From the NCBI GenBank assembly GCA_963966185.1, contig CAWZYM010000418.1, forward strand, positions 342,001 through 406,000: DNA of 64,000 bases, in the 5' to 3' direction. Position 1 is the first letter of the stretch. Each line of letters begins with the position of its first letter. Source of the DNA: Rhabditoides inermis (Eukaryota > Nematoda > Chromadorea > Rhabditida > Rhabditidae). A program made the position numbers and the translations under genes. Shown here piece after piece: positions 1-11,779 of the stretch. Under the pieces are notes generated by a model. The model had not been told where the DNA came from and searched no databases. It saw only the letters and a list, made by a program, of their open reading frames with translations.

Positions 1-428
1 TTGTTGTGTTTGCACAGCATCATCACCAGAGAACAGCACGTTCGCATCCAATGACATCAGCTGCAGCAAATAAATACTTAAAAACACGAAGGACGTGTTC
101 CTATCAATACAAAATGGATGTATGCTTGTATCCAATCCAATCAAGCAAGCTTCTCGAAAAGCGGCAGTGGAAACTTTTGTTTTCGACTCGTAGAACCAGT
201 CGCAGCGCCGGGATTTATCAGTCATAGCGACAAATGTGCGCCGGGTTCACGGACAGCAATCAAATGCATATCCTACAACCTTGTTGGATAGTTTGACTCT
301 CGTTATGAAAGCGTGCGATACCAGTTCAATTTGAAAAAAAATGTTCTGTTGAAACTTATCGGCAAAATGTATGCTTTCAAAACGTTTTTTTTACTTCCAA
401 ACTATGTTTAGAAGTTAACAAAAAATTT

Positions 429-500
429 GCCCCGGAGCGGAATCGAATCAAGGATCGTGAGATTGTCAGCCGAATGCGCTACCAGCTGAGCTAAGAGTGC
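429..500 (-). repeat. tRNA-like repeat (A box AGCTCAGCTGGTAGCGC)
   Basis: The minus strand has a good A-box/D-arm and a tRNA-length span ending near GGGGC. The anticodon stem does not pair and the T-arm is eroded, so this is a tRNA-derived repeat rather than a working tRNA. Further copies on the same strand are at 9967-10038 and 10676-10747. Each lies about 130-200 bp left of a plus-strand tRNA-Met-like segment. Confidence 0.45.
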
Positions 501-626
501 GCTGAGATTGCGAGCGGTTACATCCGGAACGTCTCAAACCTTGCAGAGTGGCCTCATGAGTGCAATGCGCATTTCGTCAATTCGTCTCTCCGCACCTATC
601 CACAATTCATTTGATCATGCTGGCAT

Positions 627-694
627 GGACGTTGTGGTATAGTGGATAATGCGGCTGCCTCATAATCGTGTCTCTCGAGTTCGACTCCGGCGCA
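627..694 (+). repeat. tRNA-Met-like repeat
   Basis: This has an A-box-like TGGTATAGTGGATAATGCG and a B-box-like GAGTTCGACTCC. In better copies the anticodon loop reads CTCATGA, implying CAT (Met). Other copies are at about 1802-1874, 10162-10231, 10871-10940 and 12068-12140. A conserved tail follows, with TTTTCACATGTTTTGCCAAC and then CTACCGTACCCGGG. The acceptor stem does not pair, so it is read as a tRNA-derived interspersed repeat. Confidence 0.5.
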
Positions 695-870
695 GTGATT
701 TTCACATGTTTTGCCAACACACGCATTGTCATAGTTTTGCTATCATAATGGAACATGCGAGACATCCTCTATACCGACCGATATTCAAACTACCGTACCC
801 GGGTTTGTCGTGCAGAATATAGAAAAAAACATCGACGTGAAGAAATGAAAAACAAAAGCAACCGCGCTCC

Positions 871-1368
871 CATAGTGTTTCGTCGTACACACCACGGTGT
901 CGCACGGTGATGCACGGATGACGTGCAGTAAGTCAGCTGTGCCTGCGTGGTTTTTGTTTGTTGGTTCATTTTGTTTTGTTTTCACAATATGATTCGTGTA
1001 GTAAAGTGTTTGATATCATTTGTCATTACTTCATCTTCACGTGCTATATGTGTTTGTTTCGCTTGCCGCACTCGTTTCGTATTGTTTTCGTTCATGTTGT
1101 ATTTTCTATTATCTTTGAATTTCCTTGTTGTTGTTTTGTAATGTATGCTCGTTTATTAGTCCGCAACGTGTTCTACATTTATGATATTATTTGTTGCAGG
1201 GCGCAGCGCCACCAGCCACCTCACAGTCCGTTCCAGGTGGGTATTGATCACCATTTTTCATGTATTGTTAAAATATGTTTCACCTTTTTTAGGGGTTTGG
1301 ATATGAAAGTGTATTTCTTTCAGGTGTTAGATGCCAAGACCGGCCTGGTCAAGAACTACGGAGTGTGA
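871..1368 (+). pseudogene. Plus-strand leader and exon remnant (exon ends KTGLVKNYGV, stop)
   Basis: A leader containing ATGCACGGATGACGTGCA is followed by a strong 5' splice site (GTAAGT, starting at 928). About 270 bp later TTGTTGCAG precedes a 37-bp exon (AQRHQPPHSPFQ). After a second intron ending TTTCAG comes VLDAKTGLVKNYGV and a TGA. Phases of the last two exons agree. A near copy lies at 11114-11611 and a longer relative at 31316-32290. The leader is homologous to the minus-strand leaders of the F1 units. The product is unknown, and no convincing upstream coding exon was found. Confidence 0.35.
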
Positions 1369-1490
1369 TACAACGAGGAGGAGCGAGCCGATTCGGAGGA
1401 GGAGCGAGCCGATCCGGAGTAGGAGCGAGCCGGAGCCGAGCGGCAGGAGCGAGCCGGGAGGAGCAGTGCTGAGCTGCGAGGTGGGGAGGA

Positions 1491-1514
1491 CTCTCTCTCT
1501 CTCTCTCTCTCTCT

Positions 1515-1558
<44 letters not shown>

Positions 1559-1559
1559 T
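1491..1559 (+). repeat. (CT)n microsatellite
   Basis: Interrupted CT dinucleotide tract following a stretch of GAGCGAGCC repeats. Open frames across it (Leu-Ser or Arg-Glu runs) are artefacts of the repeat. Confidence 0.85.
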
Positions 1560-2264
1560 TTTTACTCGATCGATATCGGGGGTGGGAGTGTTTGGGAGAT
1601 GGTTTTCGTTGGCGAGGGCCGTCCCCAATCACTCTTTCCTCTAAATCGTTCGATTAGCACGCATCCTACCTCTCTTCCCGTTCTCTCTCTCTCTCTCTCT
1701 CCATCTTTCCCTCTTTATGTCTATTATTTCAGCAGTGAGTATTAATCGATTGAGTATGTATTCGTTGTTGTATTGTTCATTGTCAATGAACCCACGCTGG
1801 CATGGGCGTTGTGGTGTAGTGGATTGTGCGTCTGCCTCATGATCGTGCCTCCCGAGTTCGAATCCGGCGCAGTGATTTTCACATGTTTTGCCAACACATG
1901 CAATGTCATAGTTTTGCTATCACAATGGAACATGCGACATCCTCTATACCGACCGTATCCGATATTCAAACTACCGTACCCGAGTGTGTCGTACCGGATA
2001 TAAAAAAAAAACAGAAGCGACTGCCATTCCAACGTGCTTCACTGTTCTTTTTTTCCAATTTACTTTGTGTCTGTTTTTATGACAGCGTTCAAAGTACCGT
2101 ATGCCTAATTCGGACCGAACTGCAGTGCGAAAATTAGGAATACTGTATATACAGTATCCTACGGTAAATTCAATACCTTAACACTCGCGCACGCACAGCT
2201 AACAAATGGGCGTGTGCACGTCATCACTGTTCAATCGATACTCGATCGATAATCGATCAATGTT

Positions 2265-2267
<3 letters not shown>

Positions 2268-2314
<47 letters not shown>

Positions 2315-2377
2315 GAGAGTGAAAGAGGGGGAGGGAGAGGGAGAGAGAGAGTAGCCTCCTACACTCCTCTCCTCCTT

Positions 2378-2420
<43 letters not shown>
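2268..2420 (+). repeat. Paired (GA)n and (CT)n tracts
   Basis: A GA tract and a CT tract face each other about 40 bp apart, so the region can form a long imperfect hairpin. Similar tracts lie at 12532-12584, 12847-12930 and 33509-33690. Confidence 0.8.
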
Positions 2421-2421
<1 letters not shown>

Positions 2422-3180
2422 CCTCCCTTCCTCCCTCCATCTCTCTTTCCATTTCTCTCTCTTCCTCCAAGTATTCCATTACTACTTTTCCACAAACCAA
2501 CTCAAACAATCCACTACATACCACTTATTTAACTCAAATAAACTCAAAATAACCAGGTACGAACACTTTATCCTCACAGAACACAATCAATATTTTTTTA
2601 ATCTTGTCGTTGTAGCAGTCGTGTTGGTCTTGAGACAGACCCATGAGCGTGGTAGATTCGTCACTTGGTAGAGTCCAGTCCATTGGAGACGACGCACATG
2701 AATGATTTGATTATTGAGGTTTAAAAAAGAGAGATTAATCAGACAGAGAAAAAACGCACCTCATAACGCCGTCATATGAGCCAGCCGGGCACTGAAAACG
2801 GATACTGGAACGCGTTATAGGCTGAAATGAGTAAAAATGAACTACGGAATTTAGGATTACGGTACGTACTAATCGATAATCGATCAATGAAAAGGGGGGA
2901 AGGTGAGTGAATATGCAACGATGCAGGGGAAGGAGAGAAAAAGGACGACCCTCGCCAAACGAGAGCCGTCTCCCAATCTCTCCCACCCCCGATATCGTTC
3001 AAATCTACAGTCGGTACGAAACTACTGTAATCTACAGTAACCCCGACCCACATCTCTTTCCTGCTGCTCCCCGGAGAGGATGGCGATGTCGGCGGCCAGC
3101 TGACAGATCGGTAGATGCAGGTGTGGTAGTCTGGAACGGTAACGTCATTATTCTGTTGAAAATCAATCGATACTCAACAG

Positions 3181-3181
3181 A

Positions 3182-3229
<48 letters not shown>

Positions 3230-3237
3230 AGCGAGAG

Positions 3238-3279
<42 letters not shown>
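3181..3279 (+). repeat. (GA)n microsatellite
   Basis: GA repeat placed between the conserved CGTCATTATTCTG segment and the GC-rich minisatellite. The same arrangement occurs at 13725-13807 and 34424-34530. Confidence 0.85.
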
Positions 3280-3281
<2 letters not shown>

Positions 3282-3327
3282 CCTCACCTCTCTGGTCTGC
3301 ACTGCCTCTCCTCCACGGCGGCAGGTG

Positions 3328-3955
3328 CAGGCGGCCATCCAACAGCGGCGGCAGGTGCGGCGGGGGCAGCAGCTCCCGGACGGCGGCGGCAGTGTCGGCG
3401 GGTCCGGGGTGGGAGCAGCTTCAGCCCGGCCCGGCAGCAGGGGCAGGGGCAGCCGGACGGCGGCGGCAGGGTCGGCGGGTCCGGGGCGGGAGCAGCTTCA
3501 GCCCGGCCCGGCAGCAGGGGCAGGGGCAGCCGGACGGCGGCGGCAGGGTCGGCGGTTCCGGGGCGGGAGCAGCTTCAGCCCGGCCCGGCAGCAGGGGCAG
3601 GGGCAGCCGGACGGCGGCGGCAGGTGCGGCGGGTCCGGGGCGGCGGGTCCAGGTGCGGCGGGTCCAGGTGCGGCGGGTCCGGGGCGGCGGGTCCGGGGCG
3701 GCGGGTCCGGGGCGGCGGGTCCGGGGCGGCGGGTCCGGGGCGGCGGGTCCGGGGCGGCGGGTCCGGTACTACAGTAAGCTACGGTAACTACAGTATCTCC
3801 TCCCCCCTCCACACCTGCGGCTCCGGCGGCGGGCGGCGGGTCCGGGTGCGGCGGCGGCGGGTCCGGGGCGGGGGGGGGGGGGGGGCGGGTCCGGGGCGGG
3901 GCGGCGGCTCCGGGTCGGGGAGGGGAGGGGGAGGGGGGAGGGGAGTAGCTGGCGA
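3328..3955 (+). repeat. GC-rich minisatellite (GGCGGGTCC / GGCAGGGGCAG units)
   Basis: Two nested patterns are present: a roughly 75-bp unit containing CAGCCCGGCCCGGCAGCAGG repeated about three times, then runs of a GGTCCGGGGCGGC unit. Related arrays lie at 13855-14190, 21340-21500 and 34555-34760. Long open frames on both strands (Gly/Arg/Pro/Ala-rich) are compositional and not accepted as genes. Confidence 0.8.
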
Positions 3956-4279
3956 CCGCCCAGCACGGCCGCCGCAGCATCAACTGACCACTCACCCCCC
4001 GTCATTCCTTACCTCACCTTTCGCCCCGCCCACTTCATTATGCCGGCACGCAAATGAAGCATTCCCGCCACCGCGCGCGCGGTGCACGCTAATTCTCCTA
4101 ATTTATTCATTGCGGAGAAAATTGCCTTCCCATTCTCAAGATATTTATGACTAGCCTAAAAGCGAACAACGAACGAAAAAGCGAACGTTTCTGAGGCTAC
4201 AGTGCTTGTACTACGGTATGCTCGCGCTGCGCGCTTCGCTCGGGGAGCGGCGGGAGGGGTGCGTGCTCGCCGCTGTGCG

Positions 4280-4336
4280 GCTCGCTCAGCGTACTGTAGC
4301 TACAGTATGCCTGTAGCTACAGTACGCTGAGCGAGC
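4280..4336. repeat. Perfect 25-bp inverted repeat, 7-nt spacer
   Basis: The arms 4280-4304 and 4312-4336 are exact reverse complements around GTATGCC, with CTGTAGCTACAG-type palindromes inside each arm. The same element recurs with full arms at 5417-5473 and with the right arm cut to 16 bp at 4878-4925. Each lies in a different short F2 unit, so it is a conserved internal part of that element and could extrude as a cruciform. Confidence 0.85.
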
Positions 4337-5416
4337 TGCGCGGCACGCCTCCCTCCCGCCGCTCCCGCTCCTCCTTGGCTGTCGCTCCGCTCCGGCGCTC
4401 CGCTGGGTGCTCCGTGGTCGTCGCTCCGCTCCTCCCTGGCCGTCGCTCCGCTCCGCCCGCTCCTCCCGCTCCGCTCGCTCCGGCGGCGGCGACTCAACCC
4501 AGGCAACCGCCCAGGATGGCCGCCGCCGTGTCGACTGACCACCACCCCGTCGTCATTTCTTACGTCAACCTAAGCCACGCCCATTTCGTCTGCATTCGCG
4601 TCTGGCGCATACGCCGGCCGTCTGACCTCATTGTCTACACCCCGATGGCACGAGATAATTTATGCTGAGTTATGCAAACCTATTCCAATGAAAATTAATG
4701 AGATTCCTGCGGAAAAAATCGCCTTCCCACTCTCAAGTATATCGGTGACTAGCAGCATCAGCGAAAGAGAGCGCGAAAGAACTGCTTCTGAGGCTACAGC
4801 GCTCGTACTACCGTATGCTCGCCGCTGCGCGACTCGCTCGGGGAGCGGCGGTAGGGATCCGTGCTCGCCGCTGCGCGGCTCGCTCAGCGTACTGTAGCTA
4901 CAGTATGCCTGTAGCTACAGTACGCAGGGAGAGCTGCGCAGCACGTCCTCCTTCTGCCGCTCCCGCCGCTTCGTGGCCGTCGCTCCGCTACGGCGCTCCG
5001 CTTCGCTCCGCGTAGGGCTCCGTGGTCGTCGCTCCGCTCCTCCCGCTCCGCTCGCTCCGCTCGCTCCGGCGGCGGCGGCTCAACCCAGGCAACCCCCCAG
5101 GATGGCCGCCGCCGTGTCGACTGACCCCCTCCACGTCGTCATTCCTTACGTCGCCCCTTCGCCCCGCCCACTTCATTATGCCGGCATGCAAATGAGGCGT
5201 TCCCGCCGCGCTGCGCGCGGTGCACGCTAATTCCTCTAATTCGGTATTCATGAGAAAAATCGCTTGCCACTCTCAAGATGTCTAAGACTAGCATTAAAGC
5301 GAACAACGAACGAAAAAGCGAACGTTTCTGAGGCTACAGTGCTTGTACTACCGTATGCTCGCGCTGCGCGCTTCGCTCGGGGAGCGGCGGGAGGGGTGCG
5401 TGCTCGCCGCTGCGCG

Positions 5417-5473
5417 GCTCGCTCAGCGTACTGTAGCTACAGTATGCCTGTAGCTACAGTACGCTGAGCGAGC
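5417..5473. repeat. Perfect 25-bp inverted repeat, second full copy
   Basis: Arms 5417-5441 and 5449-5473 with the same 7-nt spacer as the copy one unit earlier. Confidence 0.85.
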
Positions 5474-6865
5474 TGCGCGGCACGCCTCCCTCCCGCCGCT
5501 CCCGCTCCTCCCTGGCCGTCGCTCCGCTCCGGCGCTCCGCTGGGTGCTCCGTGGTCGTCGCTCCGCTCCTCCCTGGCCGTCGCTCCGCTCCGCCCGCTCC
5601 GCCCGCTCCTGCCGCTCCCGCTCCGCTCCGGCGGCGGCAGCTCAACCCAGGCAACCACCCAGGATGGCCGCCGCCGTGTCGACTGACCACCACCCCGTCG
5701 TCATTTCTTACGTCAACCCTGGCCACGCCCATTTCGTCTGCATTCGCGTCTGGCGCATACGCCGACCGTCTGACCCCATTGTCTACACCCCGATGGCACG
5801 AGATAATTTATGCTGAGTTATGCAAACCTATTCCAATGAAAATTAATGAGATTCCTGCGGAAAAAAATGCCTTGCCACTCTCAAGTATATCAATGACTAG
5901 CATTAAAGCGAACGACGAAGGAAAAACGACAAAGGGATGCGTGCTCGCCGCTGCGCGGCTCGCTCAGCGAGCGAAATGACAAGCCCGGCGCGTGCTCGCC
6001 GCTGCGCGGCTCGCCCAGACACGCAAATGAGGCGTTCCCGCCGCGCTGCGCGCGGCACACGCTAATGTCTCGAAAATTTGCATGTGCGGAAAAAATCCCC
6101 TTGCCATTCTCAAGTATATCTTGACTAGCATTAAAGCGAACGACGAAGGAAAAAGCGAACGACGAAGGAAAAACGACAAAGGGATGCGTGCTCGCCGCTA
6201 CGCGGCTCGCTCAGCGAGCGAAATGACGAGCCCGGCGCGTGCTCGCCGCTGCGCGGCTCGCCCAGACACGCAAATGAGGCGTTCCAGCCGCGCTGCGCGC
6301 GGCGCACGCTAATGTCTCGAAAATTTGCATGTGCGGAAAAAATCCCCTTGCCATTCTCAAGTAATATTGATAGCATCAGCGAATGCTTTCTGAGGCAGGA
6401 CGTGGGCGTTTTTGTGGTGGTCGCTTGGGCGAGTGCCGCGCCGGCTGCGCTGCGCGCAACCATCATGCGTCGCGCATGCGCGTCCCTCTCTCTCACGCGC
6501 ACTCCCCCCCCCCCCTCTCGCAGTCTACCTACCGCGACTCGCCTCTCCTCGTCAGTCGCGCTCGCGCCCTCGCGCCTGCCCTCTCAGGCCCACTTTCACC
6601 TCTCGTAGTTAGGTTTTTTGCGAGAAATTTGCGATTCCCGACGCTTTCTCTCGGCAACTTTTGCGTTTTGCGACGATCGAATGAAGGAATTACGCTTCTC
6701 GAATTACTCTTCGGACCGCCACCATCTCCGGACCATCGAAGTTCTCCGACAAAGTTCCGTGCAAAGTTATTAAGAAGAAAAACACCAAGTGTCCACTAAC
6801 ATTCCACTTCATTCCAAACATTCCGTGAAACAATAAATAGACACAACACGGATAATGTGAAAAGA

Positions 6866-6871
6866 TTTATT
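6866..6871 (-). terminator. Polyadenylation signal AATAAA of the truncated Rep/helicase
   Basis: AATAAA on the minus strand about 280 nt past the stop codon. The flanking sequence is nearly the same as that after the 2002-aa gene. Confidence 0.55.
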
Positions 6872-7149
6872 GATCAAGCAAGAAAAACCCTTGGAAGGGA
6901 AAAGAATCTGTGATCACCAAAAACACATTGTAGATGTTAGTTGTATCAGTAGTAGATCTCCGCTCAGATCTAAACACAAGAACCTCTTCTCTCTTTATAA
7001 CGTTACCCACGATTCCCCGGTTGTCTCCAATCCGAGTACTGAGCGAGCGCACAGTTGCTTGACTTGCCAGTTCGGATGGGATGGCGTATATCCAACTGGC
7101 TATGAACGTTGATAAGAGAATTGGATCAAGTGTAAAGATTGATTGTCGA

Positions 7150-9739
7150 TTACTGCTGCTTGACAATGTCGTGGTAGACAATGTTTCTCACTAACATCTG
7201 AGGAGCGCCATTTGCGTCAGGAACGCAAGGCCATTTCGTGTACACCTTGAGTCCTTTAGAGCTTCGAATGCGCGAAAACGCCACGTACATCTGTCCGTGC
7301 GAGAAGGGTTTATCACGAAGAATGATACCCACTTTGTCGAACGTCTGTCCTTGCGACTTGTTTATTGTCATAGCATAGGACAGACGAACGGGAAACTGAA
7401 TTCGCTCGTACGCCAAATCACTCTTGGTATCTTCGTACGTTAGACGAATCTTCGGAATCATCACTGGCTGGTTCGAACCAGTTGTGAGGTTTTTGCACAT
7501 GAGAATGTTATCGCTAATGGCTTCGACAATGAGGCGTGTTCCATTACAGAGACCCTCAGTCACATTCAAGTTGCGCAGCAACATAACGATACATCCGATC
7601 TTCAGTTTGAGTTTATGAGGAGGGAAACCCGAAGGTGTGTCCCGCCAAATGTGCTCAATATTTGCGGGAAACCGCACTCGACAATTGCCGGTGATTCCGC
7701 TCAGGTAATCGAGCGGCGCATCCATGGAAACACTCTCCACCACCGGACCAATACACTTGTTCAGAATATGGTCGTTAATGCGAAGTGAATCCTGGTTCTT
7801 CAATACCAGAATAGCGCGTTTCGAAATCTCACTGGGATCAGCAAGAACCGACGCATCATACATACCATCGATAATTTCCGACTCGGTTTTGGCCATGTTT
7901 TCGGACGGTATCTTGAGACACCCATTCACCTTTTCATGCGTACCGTTTCCGACAGTTTCGAGGAACTGCACAAACTCCTTCTCGTCGGCGTTTACTCGCA
8001 TGTTTTGTGTAAGTTTAAAGTGTTTGAATAGAGACCAGAACTTGCTCTTATTCACACACTCATCGATGGCCAAAATCGGATCGCGGTTTTTGACGACCGG
8101 GAGGAGTTGTTTCCAATCACCTCCAAGAATCACGACCGTACCACCAAACGGTTTCTTATCGAGGCCGACTGGTGCCACGAGTCTGAGGGCACCGTCTACG
8201 CAATCAAGAGCATACTTGTGAGACATCGTACATTCATCCCAAATCACAACGTCAGCTTCCGCGAGATTGCGACCACTATTCATGTGAGATTTGATGGTAC
8301 TCTTGCTGTCTTCGTTCAGATTGAGCGGAAGATAGAACGCTGCGTGAACAGTTCGTCCGCCTTCCATCAGTGTGGCAGCGATACCCGTCGACGCAACCAC
8401 GACAACCTTTTTACCGATTTTCGCACACTCTCGTATGATTCTTTGATAGACAAACGTTTTCCCAGTACCACCACTACCTTGGAGGGAGAAGCAATAGTCT
8501 TGTCGATCACCTTTCGACAGACCTACCGACTGCATAACGCTATCGACAAACGTTTGCTGTTCGGTGTTCAGGGTGCCATTTGATCTGTTTGCAGAACCAC
8601 CGACACCACCATCATTATCGGGAATGGATTGATCATTAAGCGGAGGTGGAATACCGAAATCAATCAATTTGCAGTTGTTCTGTTCCAGAATCCACTGAAG
8701 ACGTATTTTGCCAGTTTCGATGTTCTCATCGAGTGTTTTTGAGAGATCTCGAGGAGCCATGTACTCTTTATACTTATCCCAGAGGGCACGAGCATTGGGT
8801 GGCTTACAATGCATGAGTAGAGTGGCGAAAAGACCCCTCAATTTTTTAGGCATATTGATATCCTTTGCCTCATCTAGGATACGATCCCATATGGTTTCGT
8901 CGTTGATGAGTCCGGCTCGTATGGCTGCTTCGTTGTATGAGTTGTAAACAACACCGTTCACTGTTCGTCCGTCAATCCAAGAGAATACGGGACGAGACAT
9001 GAGAATCAATCGAAGAGCAAAGAGCTCGGTTTGACGTGGGCTGTATGCACACACACGTGTCACTTTACGTATTTTTCGTATATGTGGTGTGAAAACACCA
9101 GCCTTGTCATCGTAACGGAAATGAATGGCAACTTCCTCGAATTTCATCTTTTTCACTTTGGGATCTTGCGTGGTACTCATCAACTCGAAATACGCCTTCA
9201 ACATGGTGGGTCTATTGGCAGACTTTGGCGTTTCGCCCATTGCAAAGAATAGATTTTCCTTGCCTTCGAGATGCAAGTACAGTTGCCTCACGATGTGAGT
9301 GGAATAGACGAGTTTATAACCACGCAGACGCCATGCTGCCTCAATTGGAGATACGTATCGTAACGAGGTGTGTATTTGAGCCTCGTCAAAGTTCACGTTA
9401 CCCTTTTCATCCATAAACTTTTTCAACTCGTCCGTTTTACCGCTATTCACAACTCCGATCAAGGTGTCAACACCTTTCGTTATGTACTTTGAGATGTACT
9501 TGACGGTCTTGCTGCTCGCCACATACTCCACGTTAATGTGACATTTGAACGCGAGCAGTAGGAACGGATTGTATGGTACGACATCACGGTTAGTTATGTG
9601 TACTTGCTTTTTATTATCAAAGTACTCTTGCCGAATGTTGGCGGGACGAGGATATAACGGACGGCCACAAGGCAACAATCCGTAATCGTTTCTATAAGGC
9701 TGAGGGAAGTTTTTCTTACAGTAGGCCGGATTTTTCTGG
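7150..9739 (-). pseudogene. 5'-truncated Helitron Rep/PIF1-like helicase
   Basis: The minus-strand frame matches the C-terminal 860 or so residues of the 2002-aa protein at 24333-30341 with only scattered substitutions. Homology starts abruptly at RQKNPAYCKKNFP (about 9739) and is replaced upstream by unrelated repeat DNA. The Ulp1 protease and the HUH motif are therefore missing. The tyrosine pair (KYISKYITKG), Walker A (GSGGTGKT), Walker B (WDECTM), the GGDWKQLLPV motif and NKSQGQTF are all present, and the frame is open to the stop. Without the HUH nuclease it should not start transposition by itself. The open frame suggests recent truncation. A residual helicase product cannot be excluded. 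Confidence 0.85.
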
Positions 9740-9754
9740 CGTAATTTTACGTAA

Positions 9755-11000
9755 TTAGAAGTACGAGCATGTGAAATTGCCAGTGAGCCTGTCTTTGATT
9801 GGCTTTCTCTCGCTCACCGTACCCGAAATTTGAACTGCAGTATCGATCAGAAAAAAAACAGAGAGAACGATTTGAAACACTTATCTTGTTGTGTTTGAAA
9901 CGTATTGGCAAAACTTATGTTTTCAATGTAATCCAAACAATGTTTCAAAGTCAACAAAACAATCTGCCCCGGAGCGGAATCGATCCAACGATCGTGAGAT
10001 TGTCAGCCGAACGCGCTACCAGCTGAGCTATGGGTGCGCTGAGATTGTGAGCGGTTAATTCCGTAACGTCTCAAACCTTGCAGAGTGGTCTCATGAGTGC
10101 AATGCGCATTTCGTCAATTCGTCTCTCCGCACCTATCCACTATCCATTTTACCATGCTGGCATGGGCGTTGTGGTGTAGTGGATAATGCGTCCGCCTCTC
10201 GATCGTGTCTCTCGAGTTCGACTCCGGCGCAGTGATTTTCACATGTTTTGCCAACACACGCATTGTCATAGTTTTGCAATCACAATGGAATATGCGAGAC
10301 ATCCTCTATACCGACCGTATCCGATATTCAAACTACCGTACCCGGGTGTGTCGTACCAGATGTAGAAGAAACAGAAGCGACTGCTATTCGATCGTGCTTC
10401 ACTGTTCTATTTTTTAAAAATATTTTGTGTCTGTTTTCTGACGGGGGTCAAAGTACCGTATGCCTAATTAGAAGTACGAGCATGTGAAATTGCCAGTGAG
10501 ACTGTCTTTGATTGGATTTCTCTCGCTTAGCGTACCCGAAATTTGAACTGCAGTACCATCAGAACAACAGAAAGAACGATTTAAAACACTTATGTTGTTG
10601 TGTTTGAAACGTATTGGCAAAACTTATGTTTTCAATGTAATCCAAACAATGTTTCAAAATCAACAAAACAATCTGCCCCGGAGCGGAATCGAACCAACGA
10701 TCGTGAGATTGTCAGCCGAACGCGCTACCAGCTGAGCTATGAGAGCGCTGAGATCGGGAGCGGTTAATTCCGTGACGTCTCAAACCTTGCAGAGTGGTCT
10801 AATGAGTGCAATGCGCATCCACGCGATCATCTCTCCGCACCTATCCACTATCCATTTTACCATGCTGGCATGGGTGTTGTGGTGTAGTGGATAGCGCGTC
10901 TGCCTCATGATCGTGCCTCCCGAGTTCGAATCCGGCGCAGTGATTATCACATGTTTTACTAATACACGTGATGCCATTTTTTTCTATCACAATGGAACAT
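9755..11000 (+). repeat. 711-bp tandem duplication with tRNA-like cores
   Basis: The segment starting ATTAGAAGTACGAGCATGTG at 9755 begins again at 10466. Each copy contains a minus-strand tRNA-like block (9967-10038, 10676-10747) and a plus-strand tRNA-Met-like block (about 10162-10231, 10871-10940). Confidence 0.7.
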
Positions 11001-11113
11001 GCGAGACATCCTCTATACCGACCGATATTCAAACTACCGTACCCGGGTTTGTCGTGCCGGATATAGAAAAAAAACATCGACGTGAAGAAATGAAAAACAA
11101 AAGCAACCGCGCT

Positions 11114-11611
11114 CCCATAGTGTTTCGTCGTACACACCACGGTGTCGCACGGTGATGCACGGATGACGTGCAGTAAGTCAGCTGTGCCTGCGTGGTTTTT
11201 GTTTGTTGGTTCATTTTGTTTTGTTTTCACAATATGATTCGTGTAGTAAAGTGTTTGATATCATTTGTCATTACTATCTTCACGTGCTATATGTGTTTGT
11301 TTCGCTTGCCGCACTCGTTTCGTATTGTTTTCGTTCATGTTGTATTTTCTATTATCTTTGAATTTCCTTGTTGTTGTTTTGTAATGTATGCTCGTTTATT
11401 AGTGCGCAACGTGTTCTACATTTATGATATTATTTGTTGCAGGGCGCAGCGCCACCAGCCACCTCACAGCCCGTTCCAGGTGGGTATTGATCACCACTTT
11501 TCATGTATTGTTAAAATATGTTTCACCTTTTTTAGGGGTTGGTATATGAAAGTGTATTTCTTTCAGGTGTTAGATGCCAAGACCGGCCTGGTCAAGAACT
11601 ACGGAGTGTGA
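11114..11611 (+). pseudogene. Second plus-strand leader and exon remnant
   Basis: Near copy of 871-1368 with the same strong donor (GTGCA then GTAAGT), the same 37-bp exon after TTGTTGCAG, and a last exon ending LVKNYGV and stop. The few differences, such as a short deletion in the first intron, show the two blocks are diverged duplicates. Confidence 0.35.
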
Positions 11612-11732
11612 TACAACGAGGAGGAGCGAGCCGAGTCGGAGGAGGAGCGAGCCGATCCGGAGTAGGAGCGAGCCGAGCGGCAGGAGCGAGCCGGGAGAAG
11701 CAGTGCTGAGCTGCGAGGTGGGGAGGACTCTC

Positions 11733-11779
<47 letters not shown>

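Larger units (their letters stand above)
1..4150 (-). mobile_element. Partial F2-type Helitron unit, 3' end off the left edge
   Basis: The minus strand begins TC at 4150, directly after the CTAG at 4151-4154. It continues with the F2 signature (CTTGAGAATGGGAAGG) seen at the other F2 5' ends. The 3' end lies beyond the window. Inside are tRNA-like repeats, plus-strand exon remnants, (GA)n/(CT)n tracts and a GC-rich minisatellite. The stretch 780-1740 reappears at 11020-12010 and 2560-3750 at about 13090-14200, so this unit and the one at 6370-14468 share much of their non-coding body. Bases 1-428 hold nothing I recognise. Confidence 0.5.
4151..6369 (-). mobile_element. Tandem array of five short F2 Helitron units
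   Basis: CTAG junctions at 4151, 4749, 5288, 5897 and 6125 and a degenerate one at 6370 cut this stretch into units of 598, 539, 609, 228 and 245 bp. On the minus strand each starts TC followed by an F2-type AAG(A/T)TATACTTGAGA core. Most end in ATGCTAG or TGCTAG. The bodies are GC-rich and lack a gene. The last two are short duplicates of each other (AGCGAACGACGAAGGAAAAA at the plus-strand left edge, GACTAG at the right). Confidence 0.7.

Noticed and set aside
1327..1657. ORFs of Arg-Glu or Leu-Ser runs over (GA)n/(CT)n tracts (also near 2300, 12550, 12850, 33550)
   Set aside because: Dinucleotide repeats read open in all frames; composition only.
3325..3995. Long Gly/Arg/Pro/Ala-rich open frames on both strands
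   Set aside because: They exist in several frames at once and follow the GC-rich minisatellite period, with no splice or start context.
7424..8583. Plus-strand ORFs opposite the Rep/helicase genes (also 24607-30287 and 45040-50259)
   Set aside because: Antisense shadows of strongly conserved minus-strand genes.
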